In this document: positions 24,817-33,826 of the stretch, one piece after another
Position numbering within the stretch: position 1 is the stretch's first letter
Layout: each line of letters starts with the position of its first letter
Source: Anaerolineales bacterium
GTDB taxonomy: Bacteria > Chloroflexota > Anaerolineae > Anaerolineales > Villigracilaceae
Assembly (NCBI GenBank): GCA_030680795.1
Contig: JAUXUL010000025.1
Coordinates: 41,115-105,114 of the forward strand
Reading direction: 5' to 3'
DNA: 64,000 nt
Notes under the pieces: generated by a model
Database searches by the model: none
Told to the model about the DNA's origin: nothing
The model's input: the letters and a program-made list of their open reading frames with translations, nothing else
Made by a program: the position numbers and the translations under genes

Positions 24817-25548
24817 TTATATCAAAGAATACCCACCATCTACAACAATGGTTTGCCCAGTAATATACTCGTTTTTGATAAGAAATTCGAGAGTGGATGT
24901 GATCTCTTCCAAAGCAGCGGCGCGTTTTAGAGGCAGTTTTTGCACAAGTTTATCCCACTGCTCGGGTGTGACCAAAGCCGAAGGAAGTACCAGTCCCGGC
25001 GCAATGGCATTGACGCGAATCTCAGGTGCGAGGGCGCGGGCGAGTAATTTGGTCAGTGATTCCAAACCTGCCTTACTGATAGTGTAGGATGGGTAGCGGC
25101 TCCAGGTTTTTTGTGCGCCAATGTCGGTGATGTTGACGATCAGCCCGCCATTTGTCATTCGCCTGGCGGCTTCTTGCGCGAGCAGAAACGGGGCGCGTAG
25201 GTTGAGGTCAAGAGCGGAATCCCAATCCTGTATTTTTAGTTCACGCGGATTTCCAACGGACATGATGGCGGCGGAGTTGACGAGCAGGGGTAATTGGTAA
25301 TTGGTAAGTGAAAGATGTGAATCGAGATTGGAGAATAGAGATTGGATTTGGTCGGGTTGGGTTAAGTCTGCTTTAAAGAGATGAACTTTTACGCCGAGGG
25401 ATTCGATTTCATTTTTTGTTTGTTGCGCCTGTTCCTCAGCAGAGTGATAGTGCAAAAGCAGGTCATAGCCCATGCGCGCTAGGGACAAGGCGAACGCTTT
25501 ACCCAACCTGTGAACGCCCCCAGTGACGAGGGCCATGGATTGGGTCAT
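24817..25548 (-). CDS. Short-chain dehydrogenase/reductase, pteridine reductase-like
   Basis: This 243-residue SDR has the cofactor motif TGGVHRLGKAFA (the R suggests NADPH), LVNSAAIM, and the catalytic YPSYTISKAG. The HRLG variant resembles pteridine reductases/FolM-type proteins. A 7-nt-period tract is translated in frame as SNLDSHLSLTNYQLP near residue 80, immediately before the conserved LVNSA strand. It follows the glycosyltransferase gene upstream on the same strand. Confidence 0.87.
   Translation of the reverse strand: MTQSMALVTGGVHRLGKAFALSLARMGYDLLLHYHSAEEQAQQTKNEIESLGVKVHLFKADLTQPDQIQSLFSNLDSHLSLTNYQLPLLVNSAAIMSVGNPRELKIQDWDSALDLNLRAPFLLAQEAARRMTNGGLIVNITDIGAQKTWSRYPSYTISKAGLESLTKLLARALAPEIRVNAIAPGLVLPSALVTPEQWDKLVQKLPLKRAAALEEITSTLEFLIKNEYITGQTIVVDGGYSLI
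25289..25346. repeat. 7-nt-period tract inside the SDR gene
   Basis: The plus strand reads ggtaatt ggtaatt ggtaagt and then gagattg gagaata gagattg. It is translated in frame between the cofactor-binding half and the LVNSAA strand. Confidence 0.75.
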
Positions 25549-25608
25549 GCGAAGATTGTAAATGGACAGACGTCCGCGTGCCTGGATTTGTGCATGTTAA
25601 TTCTTATC

Positions 25609-26568
25609 TTATCCTTTAAAGAAATTCGTAATAAAGAACCAGATATTCGCGGGTCTCTCCGCCAAACGCCTCATAAAGTACGGATACCAATGCCTGCCAA
25701 AGGGGACGTAGACACGCACAGGGTAACCTTCCTTGGCCAACTTCTCCTGCAAATCACGGCGAATGCCGTAGAGCATTTGGAATTCCAAACCATCTTTTGG
25801 CAAGCCTGCTTTCTCAGCATAGGATTTTGCAAAAGTGATGCGCTTTTCATCATGAGATGCAATTGCGGAAATAGGAGGTACGCGGCCATCTTTGGATAAT
25901 TTTGACTGAGCGGCAAGGGATGCGTCAATCAAGATTTTAGCAAGTAAATCGTAGTTTGCGTCCACATCCACTTTTTTGGGAAAGGCTTTATCAGGCGGCT
26001 CATTGTATGCGCCCTTCACCAAACGGATCGGCGTGGCATTCTGGGTCATGCGGCGTGTATCCGCTTCGGCGCGATACAAATAGGACTGCACAACCGCGCC
26101 GACATTTTCATATCCCTTTTCACGCATGGCGTAATACAAGTTGATGGTTATATCTGTGTAGGGCGTATCTTCAAGATCAATGCGGATGAAAGTCTTGTTC
26201 TTTTTTGCGCGGGCGAGGATGTGTTCAAGGTTTTGGGCACACAGGCTTTCATCAAGACCAAGGCCGATCTGCGTCAGCTTGATGGAGACATTGCTCCTTG
26301 CAGCAGAGTCGGCTCCCAGCGCGTCCAGAGTCGCGAAAATGTCATCTGTGGCTTGCTGGGCTTCTTCGAGGGTATTGGTATGTTCGCCCAGGTGGTCAAG
26401 GGTCGCATTGATCCCCTGGGCATTCAATGTGCGCACAACGCGCATGGCGTCTTCAAGTTTTGTGCCCGCAACAAAACGGGAGGCGGTGCGCCAGGCAAAT
26501 CCCAAACTTGTGACAAGTTTTTGCGCCCAGGCGGCTTTGGAAAGGTAGATGAAAAAGGAGCGTAGCAT
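25609..26568 (-). CDS. Proline dehydrogenase
   Basis: The 319-residue protein is a stand-alone FAD-dependent proline dehydrogenase (PRODH barrel) that makes pyrroline-5-carboxylate. Visible family segments are SIKLTQIGLGLD, IRIDLEDTPYTD, IRLVKGAYNEP and the C-terminal YVPFGRHWYPYFMRRLAERP, which holds the two arginines that bind the substrate carboxylate. The length is that of bacterial monofunctional enzymes. No pyrroline-5-carboxylate dehydrogenase gene is nearby. Confidence 0.93.
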   Translation of the reverse strand: MLRSFFIYLSKAAWAQKLVTSLGFAWRTASRFVAGTKLEDAMRVVRTLNAQGINATLDHLGEHTNTLEEAQQATDDIFATLDALGADSAARSNVSIKLTQIGLGLDESLCAQNLEHILARAKKNKTFIRIDLEDTPYTDITINLYYAMREKGYENVGAVVQSYLYRAEADTRRMTQNATPIRLVKGAYNEPPDKAFPKKVDVDANYDLLAKILIDASLAAQSKLSKDGRVPPISAIASHDEKRITFAKSYAEKAGLPKDGLEFQMLYGIRRDLQEKLAKEGYPVRVYVPFGRHWYPYFMRRLAERPANIWFFITNFFKG

Positions 26569-26591
26569 ATTCGTCCTAAAATATGAATAAT

Positions 26592-26685
26592 GTCGCTGCG
26601 AGGCGCTTTTGTTCTTAGCCGAAGCAGTCTCTAAACAACATGGGATTGCTTCGTCGGGAAGAGCAAATGCCCTCCTCGCAAAGGC
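26592..26685. repeat. Dispersed palindrome-ended repeat, degenerate copy
   Basis: It starts GTCGCTGC and contains gaagcagtct and gattgcttcgtcgg, matching the inner inverted pair of the 9052 element. The right end is decayed. It fills most of the gap between the proline dehydrogenase gene and the next promoter. Confidence 0.75.
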
Positions 26686-26800
26686 ATATTGAGAATTGTT
26701 TTATTCTAGCACAAGCCATCTAATTCGGTGTGTTATACTTTTTACGTGATTTTTGCCTGCACTGGGCCGCAGTCACACATGTCATTATTTTGGAGGCAGT

Positions 26801-28291
26801 GTGAGAAACCGCAATACCAACACCATCCTACGGGGTCTATCCATTTTATTCCTGACAGCCGCGCTCGTACTTACGATCACTTCCTTAATCAGTTACAGCC
26901 GCCAAAGAAATAGTTACCCAGCCGGCATGACAATTGCAGGCGTATCCGTCGGCGGATTAAATCCGGCGCAGACCTCTCAAAGACTGCTCGAAGTTTACAC
27001 ATCCCCCATTGAAGCTCTTTATAACCAGGCGGTCATTCATATTGACCCCGGCGCTGTCGGGTTTCAAGTGGATGTTGAAACCATGCTCGCCGCCGCAGAC
27101 CTTAGGCGCACAGGTGGTTCCTTCTGGGGCGGATTTTGGGACTCCCTCTGGAATCGCATCCCGCCTGAAACGCAAATCCCATTGAGTTCTTCGATCTCTG
27201 ATGAGCGCTTGCGCGAATACCTGCAAAACGAGATCGCCGCACGCTACGACCAGCCGCCCGCTCCTGCACAACCGATTCCAGGCGGGACCTCGTTCCTGCC
27301 CGGCGAACCTGGGCAGACTCTTGACCTTGACCGCGCTGTTCTGCTCCTCAGCGACTCATTAAGATCGCCGACCAATCGCTCGATAGCGCTTTCTTTTATC
27401 CGTAGTTCTGCCGCAAGACCAACGCTTGAAAACCTCGAGATCCTGCTCAAACAAATTGTAACTATCTCCAAATTCGACGGCTTGATCGGCTTTTATATGA
27501 TCGACCTGCAAAACGGGCAGGAAATCCATTTTGCCATCAATAATAAACAGGAGATTTCAACAGAGCCGGATATCGCCTTCACAGCCTCCAGCACGATCAA
27601 AGTTCCCATCGTCGCCTCCTACCTGATCAATCGTGGAAGCGACCTCGATGCCGACACAACCGATGATATCTCGCGCGTGCTGGGCAGGTCGGATAACTCT
27701 GCGACAGACCTGGTCCTCAAACGGATTGACGAATTTAACGGGCCCGTCATCGTCACCCGGGATATGGAATCGATCGGCTTGCAAAGCACATTCCTGGGAG
27801 GTATGTTCTACCTGGGCGCGCCAAATCTATTGCCCGGTCATTTAACGCCCGGTAACCAAAGGGATGATGTCTTTGCCGACCCGGACCCATATTCACAAAC
27901 CACACCCTCAGAAATGGGTATCCTGCTTGCGGATATTTATCAATGCGCTCAAAACAGAGGCGGCGCACTGATTGCTGCATTTCCAGATAAAATGAGCCCG
28001 GATACCTGTCAACTACTGATTGATTTCATGGCACAGGATAAACTTGGCGCGCTCATCCAGGGTGGCGTTCCGGATGGTACGCTCGTGCCGCACAAACACG
28101 GCTATGTCCTTTCCAGAGACGGCATCCTGCACGACACAAGTGACGTCGGAATCGTTTACTCTCCCGGCGGAAATTTTGTACTTTCCATATATACTTATCA
28201 TCCTGTACAAAACATCTGGGACATCACAAACCCGTTGTTCGTGAGCCTGACGCAGGCTGTGTATAACTATTTCAACATTTCAATTCGATAG
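26801..28291 (+). CDS. Membrane-anchored serine hydrolase with VanW-type peptidoglycan-binding domain
   Basis: From the GTG at 26801, preceded by GGAGG, the protein has 496 residues. The ORF-track start at 26753 is a TTG and adds no conserved sequence. An N-terminal membrane anchor (LSILFLTAALVLTITSLIS) is followed by a VanW/YoaR-like peptidoglycan-binding domain (AGMTIAGVSVGGLN). The C-terminal domain has the class A beta-lactamase fold with SSTIK as the SxxK motif and GRSDNSATD as the SDN motif; KHG stands in for KTG. It probably acts on the cell wall outside the membrane rather than on drugs. Confidence 0.85.
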   Translation: MRNRNTNTILRGLSILFLTAALVLTITSLISYSRQRNSYPAGMTIAGVSVGGLNPAQTSQRLLEVYTSPIEALYNQAVIHIDPGAVGFQVDVETMLAAADLRRTGGSFWGGFWDSLWNRIPPETQIPLSSSISDERLREYLQNEIAARYDQPPAPAQPIPGGTSFLPGEPGQTLDLDRAVLLLSDSLRSPTNRSIALSFIRSSAARPTLENLEILLKQIVTISKFDGLIGFYMIDLQNGQEIHFAINNKQEISTEPDIAFTASSTIKVPIVASYLINRGSDLDADTTDDISRVLGRSDNSATDLVLKRIDEFNGPVIVTRDMESIGLQSTFLGGMFYLGAPNLLPGHLTPGNQRDDVFADPDPYSQTTPSEMGILLADIYQCAQNRGGALIAAFPDKMSPDTCQLLIDFMAQDKLGALIQGGVPDGTLVPHKHGYVLSRDGILHDTSDVGIVYSPGGNFVLSIYTYHPVQNIWDITNPLFVSLTQAVYNYFNISIR

Positions 28292-28489
28292 TCAATCCGC
28301 CCCTTTTCAAACAACGCAGCTATTTCCAATTTGAAATCCTGTTATCCACAGATTCGACAGATTTAGTAGATTTTTCATTCTTAATCTTCGTAATCTGCGA
28401 CATCGTACCCGAATCGGTAAATCCGCGGATTGATAGAGAATTACTGACGAAAACAGGTTATTTATTCACACTTCGTATATAATCCAATC

Positions 28490-29191
28490 ATGAGCGCATC
28501 CCTGGGAATATACCGCTTGCAGCAAGTGGATCGTCAAATTGACCACGCCCGCGCACAATTGGACACGATCCGCAAGACCCTCGAAAATGACGCGGAATTA
28601 CGCGCAGCGCTTTCCCAGGTCGAAACTACACAGACCCAAAACCAGCGCGCCCTGCACGAAATGAAAAATGCCGAAGCAGGAGTGGATTCGCAAAAAATAA
28701 AGATCGAACAAGCCGAAGCCAGTTTATATGGCGGCAGTGTCAAAAATCCCAAAGAATTACAAGACCTGCAAAAAGATGTGGCTTCATTAAAAAAATATTT
28801 TGCCACACTCGAAGAGCGTCAACTCGAAACCATGCTAAAAGCCGAAGCCGCGGAATCTGAATTGCAAATTGCAGGAACAGAGCTTGAAAAAATACAAGCA
28901 CGGCTCGGTAGTGAGCATGGGAAGTTGATCCAGGAACAATTAACACTCTCAAAACAACTCGAAAGACTCACTGAAGAACGCGAAGCTGCCCACGCCCCAA
29001 TTGAAAGCAGCCTGCTTCAAACCTATGACGGGCTTCGTCAGCAAAAGCGCGGTGTGGCAGTCGCAGAGATCAACGACAATGCCTGCGCCTCCTGCGGCAC
29101 AACCTTGAACGCCTCCATCCAACAAAATGCGCGTTCTCAAAAACAACTGGTAAATTGTCCATCCTGCGGACGCATATTGTTCGCAAACTAA
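28490..29191 (+). CDS. Coiled-coil zinc-ribbon protein (C4-type, CT398-like)
   Basis: The 233-residue product is almost wholly a long coiled coil (residues 10-180, rich in Glu, Gln and Leu) ending in a C4 zinc ribbon: CASCGTTLN and CPSCGRIL. Proteins of this build (DUF164 / zf-RING_7) occur in many bacteria, often next to DNA- or RNA-handling genes, but a precise function is not established. TATAAT at about 28476-28481 could be its -10 element. Confidence 0.87.
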   Translation: MSASLGIYRLQQVDRQIDHARAQLDTIRKTLENDAELRAALSQVETTQTQNQRALHEMKNAEAGVDSQKIKIEQAEASLYGGSVKNPKELQDLQKDVASLKKYFATLEERQLETMLKAEAAESELQIAGTELEKIQARLGSEHGKLIQEQLTLSKQLERLTEEREAAHAPIESSLLQTYDGLRQQKRGVAVAEINDNACASCGTTLNASIQQNARSQKQLVNCPSCGRILFAN

Positions 29192-29200
29192 ACATTAAAT

Positions 29201-29410
29201 ATGTTCCAATCTTTTATTGACCCCTTATCATTCATCCTCGGCTTCGTACCCGCATCCATCTTCTGGCTGCTCGTTTCGCGGGCGCAGGCGCTTTGGGATG
29301 AAATGCGAACAGGCTGGGCGGAACAGCGCGAAGCCGCATACAACACACTTTGGGAAATCGGCGCTTCCGGAGTAAAACCCCTGCACCCCAGTCAATTTGG
29401 ATTCGATTAA
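29201..29410 (+). CDS. Small single-span membrane protein
   Basis: This 69-residue product starts FQSFIDPLSFILGFVPASIFWLL-like, one membrane helix followed by a charged amphipathic tail (RAQALWDEMRTGWAEQ). It sits between the zinc-ribbon gene and the amidohydrolase gene with almost no spacing. It is too short to classify. Confidence 0.6.
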   Translation: MFQSFIDPLSFILGFVPASIFWLLVSRAQALWDEMRTGWAEQREAAYNTLWEIGASGVKPLHPSQFGFD

Positions 29411-29412
29411 CC

Positions 29413-30765
29413 ATGCTTATTACAAACGCAAATATCATCACCTGGGAATCGCCTAACCGCGTGCTGCAAAACCACGCAATCTTTACTGAAAGCGACCGCA
29501 TCAAAGAGGTCGGCACAACCAAAGCGCTGACTGCAAAATACCCCAAGGTAAAAACAACCGATGCAAACGGGCAATATGTGATGCCTGGCAATATCTGCGC
29601 GCACACACATTTTTATGGAGCGTTCGCGCGCGGCATGGCCATCCCCGGCCCTGCGCCGAAGGATTTTCCTGAGATTCTGCAAAAGTTGTGGTGGCCGCTA
29701 GACCGTTCGCTGGATGCGGAAGCCGTGCGTTACTCCGCGCTTGTTTGCCTTGTGGACGCGATCAAGCACGGCACAACAACACTTATTGACCATCACGCCT
29801 CGCCAAATTTTATTGATGGCTCACTTGACCTGCTCGCCGACGCCGTTGATAAAAGCGGGTTGCGCGGTGTGCTTTGCTATGAAGTCACTGACCGCGATGG
29901 GGTTGAAAAGGCCAATGCCGGCATCAACGAAAACATCCGCTTCTTAAGAAGGCTTGCAAGTGACCCACACCCGCGTCTGGCTGGGACCTTTGGCTTGCAC
30001 GCCAGTCTGACGCTTTCCGGCGCCACTTTACAGGCTTGCCGCGCCGCCGCAACCGAAGGGACGGGTTTCCACATCCACACGGCTGAACATGAATCGGATG
30101 AATATGACAGCCTGGGCAAAAGCGAAATGCGTGTGATTGACCGTTTGCAAAAGCATGGCATTCTCGGATCCAACACCATCGCTGCGCACGGCGTCCATTT
30201 TGATGCGCGTGAAATGGAAATTCTCAAAGAAACGGGCACATGGCTTACCCATCAGCCGCGCTCGAACATGAACAACGGCGTGGGCGTGGCGCCCATCGAA
30301 TCGATGCTCCGGCTGGGAATTAAAGTATGTTTGGGAAATGACGGTTTCTCCAACGCCATGTGGGAAGAATGGAAGACCGCATATCTTTTGCACAAAGTTC
30401 ATCACCGTGACCCGCGCCGCATGGGTGGATATGATGTGACTCAAATGGCTGTCTACAACAACGCCGCGCTTGCAAATCAGTTCTTCCCCGCAGCGCCGAT
30501 CGGACAGATCGTGGAAGGCGCATTTGCTGACTTAATTTTCGTTGACTACCATCCCTACACACCGCTGACCGATGGCAACCTGCCCTGGCATATCATCTTC
30601 GGCTTCCAACAAAGTATGGTGACGACAACCATTGTAGCAGGCAAATTCCTAATGAAAGACCGTCAATTGCTCACGTTGAATGAAGAGGAAATTGCTGCGC
30701 GCGCGCGTGAAATTGCGCCACGCATCTGGAAGAAGTATGAGGAAGAATTATCCAAAGTATCGTGA
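29413..30765 (+). CDS. SsnA/TrzA-type amidohydrolase
   Basis: The 450-residue metal-dependent hydrolase has the family ligands: CAHTHFYG (HxH), HIHTAEHESDE, IAAHGVHF and LGNDGFSN. It most resembles the SsnA / chlorohydrolase group that deaminates heterocycles and often accompanies purine-degrading molybdenum hydroxylases. The ATG at 29413 is chosen because the upstream extension in the ORF track overlaps the previous gene and has no conserved sequence. The fused molybdenum hydroxylase and XdhC in this window are possible functional partners, though 20 kb away. Confidence 0.87.
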   Translation: MLITNANIITWESPNRVLQNHAIFTESDRIKEVGTTKALTAKYPKVKTTDANGQYVMPGNICAHTHFYGAFARGMAIPGPAPKDFPEILQKLWWPLDRSLDAEAVRYSALVCLVDAIKHGTTTLIDHHASPNFIDGSLDLLADAVDKSGLRGVLCYEVTDRDGVEKANAGINENIRFLRRLASDPHPRLAGTFGLHASLTLSGATLQACRAAATEGTGFHIHTAEHESDEYDSLGKSEMRVIDRLQKHGILGSNTIAAHGVHFDAREMEILKETGTWLTHQPRSNMNNGVGVAPIESMLRLGIKVCLGNDGFSNAMWEEWKTAYLLHKVHHRDPRRMGGYDVTQMAVYNNAALANQFFPAAPIGQIVEGAFADLIFVDYHPYTPLTDGNLPWHIIFGFQQSMVTTTIVAGKFLMKDRQLLTLNEEEIAARAREIAPRIWKKYEEELSKVS

Positions 30766-30775
30766 TCGAATCGGA

Positions 30776-30835
30776 ATGTGGACTTTAGTCCGCTCATTTT
30801 GTGTAAAGCGGACCAAAGTCCGCATTCCATGTTTT
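30776..30835. repeat. Imperfect inverted repeat before the npdG-like gene
   Basis: GGAATGTGGACTTTAGTCCGCT is matched by AGCGGACCAAAGTCCGCATTCC. It occupies the gap and produces a spurious N-terminal extension in the ORF track. Confidence 0.7.
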
Positions 30836-30846
30836 TTGGAGATCCC

Positions 30847-31521
30847 ATGACCAACTCCCATCTCATATTATGCATCGCTGTTTTAGGCGGGACAGGCAAG
30901 GAAGGCAAAGGACTTGCGTATCGTTGGGCACGCGCTGGCTACCATGTACGCATTGGCTCACGAAGCGCGGATAAAGCCGTTGCCGCCGCGAATGAGATCA
31001 AGGAAATGCTTGGGGAAGGAATCTCTATCGGAGGATTGAGCAACCCCGAGGCGGCGCGCGAAGCAGACATTATCGTGTTGACAGTTCCATATTCCGCCCA
31101 TCGCAATACTTTGGAATCGGTCAAAGATGAACTCAAAGGAAAAATCCTGATAGACGTGACCGTCCCGCTTGTTCCCCCAAAAGTTGCCACCGTGCAAATG
31201 CCGGCGGCTGGCTCTGCCGCTCAGGAAGCAAAAGAGATCGTTGGTGATGACGTGCAGGTATGCGCCGCATTCCAAAACATTTCGCATGAACATTTGCTGG
31301 ACAATGCGGAAATTGAATGTGATGTGATGGTCACAGGTACCAGTAAGGAAGCCCGCGCTGAAACGATCAAACTGGTTGAAGCCGCAGGTCTGCACGGCTG
31401 GGACGCTGGCCCGATTGAAAACTCAGTCGTTATCGAGGGAATGACGAGTGTATTAATTGGGATAAATAAAAAATACGGTTCAACATACGCAGGGATCAAG
31501 ATCACAGGTGTTGAACGTTAA
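30847..31521 (+). CDS. npdG: NADPH-dependent F420 reductase
   Basis: This 224-residue enzyme interconverts F420H2/NADP+ and F420/NADPH. It has the N-terminal Rossmann motif VLGGTGKEGKGLAYRWA, IGSRSADKA for NADPH phosphate recognition and TVPYSAH. The ATG at 30847 has GGAG six bases upstream; the longer ORF start lies in a repeat. It opens the F420 gene block, immediately before cofE, which supports the assignment. Confidence 0.91.
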   Translation: MTNSHLILCIAVLGGTGKEGKGLAYRWARAGYHVRIGSRSADKAVAAANEIKEMLGEGISIGGLSNPEAAREADIIVLTVPYSAHRNTLESVKDELKGKILIDVTVPLVPPKVATVQMPAAGSAAQEAKEIVGDDVQVCAAFQNISHEHLLDNAEIECDVMVTGTSKEARAETIKLVEAAGLHGWDAGPIENSVVIEGMTSVLIGINKKYGSTYAGIKITGVER

Positions 31522-31541
31522 ACGTTTAACGTTCAACGTTT
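31511..31541. repeat. 7-nt-period tract overlapping the npdG-like 3' end
   Basis: ttgaacg ttaaacg tttaacg ttcaacg runs through the npdG stop codon and up to the cofE start. It may have supplied the final residues GVER of the protein. Confidence 0.65.
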
Positions 31542-31547
31542 ACTCGC

Positions 31548-32321
31548 ATGTCTCTCACTCTCACCCCTCTCCAAAACATTCCCATCATCCGCCAAGGTGA
31601 CAACTTGGCGGACATTCTTGTTGATGCCCTGCAAAGTTCTAACCTTCAATTTGCAAATGATGACATTCTTGTTATCACGCAAAAGATCGTGAGCAAAGCC
31701 GAGGGGCGCATGATAAACCTCGCAACCATTACGCCAAACGCAAGAACCATTGAACTCGCAAAAAAAGCCGATAAAGATCCGCGGGTTGTGGAACTTATGC
31801 TTCAGGAAAGCAATGAAGTGTTGCGAGTACGAAAAGGGACGATCATCGTTGAACATAAACTCGGATTCGTATGCGCCAACGCAGGCATTGACCATTCCAA
31901 TGTTGTCCCGCCTGTCGAAGCAATGAGGGCAGAAGAATATGTTTTACTTCTTCCTGAAGACCCCGATCGATCTGCACGGATTATTCGTGAACAAATCAAA
32001 CAAAAAACGGGCATGGACATCGGCGTGATGATCATTGACTCACACGGCCGCGCATGGCGCAACGGCACAGTGGGTATTTGCATCGGCTTGAGCGGACTAC
32101 CCGCGTTGATAGATGAGCGCGGCTGGAAAGACCTGTTCGGTTACACACTCAAGATCACAGTCGTTGGTGTGGCAGACGAACTCGCCGCCGCCGCATCGCT
32201 GATGATGGGGCAAGCCGCCGAAGGAACTCCCGTTGTGCATGTGCGCGGCTTCCCCTATCCTCTGGGCGAAGGCTCGCTCAAAGAACTTATCCGACCAAAA
32301 GACCAGGATATGTTCCGCTAA
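31548..32321 (+). CDS. cofE: Coenzyme F420-0:L-glutamate ligase CofE
   Basis: The 257-residue GTP-dependent ligase adds glutamate residues to F420-0. Family segments are VITQKIVSKAEGR near residue 45, RVRKGTIIVEHKLGFVCANAG near 95 and IDSHGRAWRNGTVG near 163. It is a stand-alone ligase, without the C-terminal reductase domain of actinobacterial FbiB; a separate gene at 32748 appears to encode that domain. No strong ribosome binding site precedes the ATG. Confidence 0.95.
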   Translation: MSLTLTPLQNIPIIRQGDNLADILVDALQSSNLQFANDDILVITQKIVSKAEGRMINLATITPNARTIELAKKADKDPRVVELMLQESNEVLRVRKGTIIVEHKLGFVCANAGIDHSNVVPPVEAMRAEEYVLLLPEDPDRSARIIREQIKQKTGMDIGVMIIDSHGRAWRNGTVGICIGLSGLPALIDERGWKDLFGYTLKITVVGVADELAAAASLMMGQAAEGTPVVHVRGFPYPLGEGSLKELIRPKDQDMFR

Positions 32322-32368
32322 TATAATTCCAATATTCGTCTGGTATCTTTAAATAATAACGAGGCGCA

Positions 32369-32761
32369 ATGAAAAACTTTCCTCAAGAATATCTCGACCT
32401 GCTCAAAAACGAAACAAAAGCCTATCTCTTTCTTGCGACAACGATGCCCGATGGCTCGCCGCAAGTCACACCGATATGGTTCAATACAGATGACGACTAC
32501 ATCCTCATCAACACCAACGAGGGGCGCATAAAAGACCGCAACATGAAAGCGCGCCCGAATGTGGCGCTCGTCATTCAAGACCCCAAAACCCCTTATCGTT
32601 ATATTCAGATCCGCGGCAAGATCTCTGAGCACACCACGCAAGGCGCGGATGAACACATAAACCAACTCGCACTTAAATATGACAACGAACCGTGGAAATA
32701 CCGCGAGGGACAAAAGCGGATCATCTTCAAAATTAGACCGATTTCCATTGACCCCCATTGA
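32369..32761 (+). CDS. PPOX-class F420-dependent enzyme
   Basis: This 130-residue split beta-barrel protein belongs to the pyridoxamine phosphate oxidase-like family. The pattern ATTMPDGSPQVTPIWF followed by NTNEGRIKDRNMKARPNVALV is typical of members that use F420 rather than FMN. GAGG precedes the ATG. Location inside the F420 block supports F420 use. The substrate is unknown. Confidence 0.87.
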   Translation: MKNFPQEYLDLLKNETKAYLFLATTMPDGSPQVTPIWFNTDDDYILINTNEGRIKDRNMKARPNVALVIQDPKTPYRYIQIRGKISEHTTQGADEHINQLALKYDNEPWKYREGQKRIIFKIRPISIDPH

Positions 32762-33356
32762 TCTCCACACCTTCCTGCGGACTCGCCGCTCGATCCGCCG
32801 CTTCAAAGCGGACCTGATACCTGATTCGGTTATCGAGCGCATTCTCACCACTGCAACATACGCCCCCTCCGCGCATCACCGTCAGCCGTGGAGATTCGCT
32901 GTGATAACGGATTTATCCGTCAAAGAAAAACTTGCAGATGCAATGGGGATCGAATTCCAACGTGACCTCGAAGCCGATGCTATTTCATCTGATGCTGTAG
33001 AAAAAAAGGTTACCCGCTCTCGCGACAGGATCATCAACGCACCTGTGGTTATCATCATAAGTATAGATATGAGCGACATGGATTCATATCCAGATAAACG
33101 ACGCAAAAAAGCCGAATACATCATGGCAGCCCAATCCGCCGCAAACGCAGGCATGCAGCTGCTCCTGGCCGCACATGCAGAGGGATTGGGGAGTGTCTGG
33201 GTATGCAGTCCGCTGTTTGCACAGGAAACAGTGCAAGCTACATTGGGTTTACCAAAATCATGGGAGCCGCAAGCCATGTATTTATTGGGTTATCCAGATG
33301 AAATACCAAAAATCAAAGAGATGAAGGATATGCAAAATTTGGTGAAAATCTTTTGA
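32748..33356 (+). CDS. Nitroreductase-family protein resembling the FbiB C-terminal domain (probable dehydro-F420-0 reductase)
   Basis: The FMN-binding nitroreductase-fold protein has RRSIRRFKAD, APSAHHRQPWRF, SYPDKRRKKAEYIM, and LPKSWEPQAMYLLGYP. These segments closely parallel the C-terminal domain of actinobacterial FbiB, which reduces dehydro-F420-0. With cofE three genes upstream as a separate ligase, this looks like a split FbiB. The start is uncertain: the ORF-track ATG at 32679 overlaps the previous gene deeply, while TTG at 32748 begins LTPIDLHTFLRTRRSIRRF. Assignment to FbiB-C is from remembered family patterns. Confidence 0.8.
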   Translation: MTPIDLHTFLRTRRSIRRFKADLIPDSVIERILTTATYAPSAHHRQPWRFAVITDLSVKEKLADAMGIEFQRDLEADAISSDAVEKKVTRSRDRIINAPVVIIISIDMSDMDSYPDKRRKKAEYIMAAQSAANAGMQLLLAAHAEGLGSVWVCSPLFAQETVQATLGLPKSWEPQAMYLLGYPDEIPKIKEMKDMQNLVKIF

Positions 33357-33357
33357 C

Positions 33358-33385
33358 CGTGGACGGTAGACTGTAGACCGTATTT
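33358..33385. repeat. 7-nt-period tract before the four-helix-bundle gene
   Basis: gaccgtg gacggta gactgta gaccgta fills the start of this short gap. It is of the same word family as 5311 and 33834. Confidence 0.65.
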
Positions 33386-33415
33386 TCAAACCATGATTCA
33401 AAACAAGGAGTTGAA

Positions 33416-33826
33416 ATGTCTTTCAAATTCGAACAACTGGATGTTTGGCAATTATCTCTGGATTACTCTGATTTGATTTACGGTTTGGTGGAGAAACTTC
33501 CAGACAGCGAGCGCTTCAATCTAAAGTCACAAATCACTCGCGCGGCTACATCTGTTTCGCTAAACATTGCGGAAGGGTCAACGGGTCAGAGCGACTCAGA
33601 ACAAAGCCGCTTCCTCGGTATGGCAATTCGTTCACTAATCGAAACTGTAGCCTGCCAAAGACTGATTTCCCGCCGAAAATACGTGACTGATAAAGCCTTC
33701 ATGGAGCAGTTGGATTTGAAAGCACAAGAACTCGCCAAACGTCTTCATGCCTTTCGCAAGTCACTTGCGAATCCCAAAAAATCAATTGGCGAAGAACAGG
33801 CCCTTTATGATGCCAACGAAAACTAA
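33416..33826 (+). CDS. Four-helix-bundle protein (S23/23S rRNA intervening-sequence type)
   Basis: The 136-residue protein carries the family signature [12 protein letters not shown] at the start, [35 protein letters not shown] in the middle (quoted in part here), and helical ends. Such proteins are best known as ORFs in 23S rRNA intervening sequences but are often free-standing, as here. AAGGAG precedes the ATG. It interrupts the F420 gene block and overlaps the cofD start by about 20 bases. Confidence 0.88.
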   Translation: MSFKFEQLDVWQLSLDYSDLIYGLVEKLPDSERFNLKSQITRAATSVSLNIAEGSTGQSDSEQSRFLGMAIRSLIETVACQRLISRRKYVTDKAFMEQLDLKAQELAKRLHAFRKSLANPKKSIGEEQALYDANEN

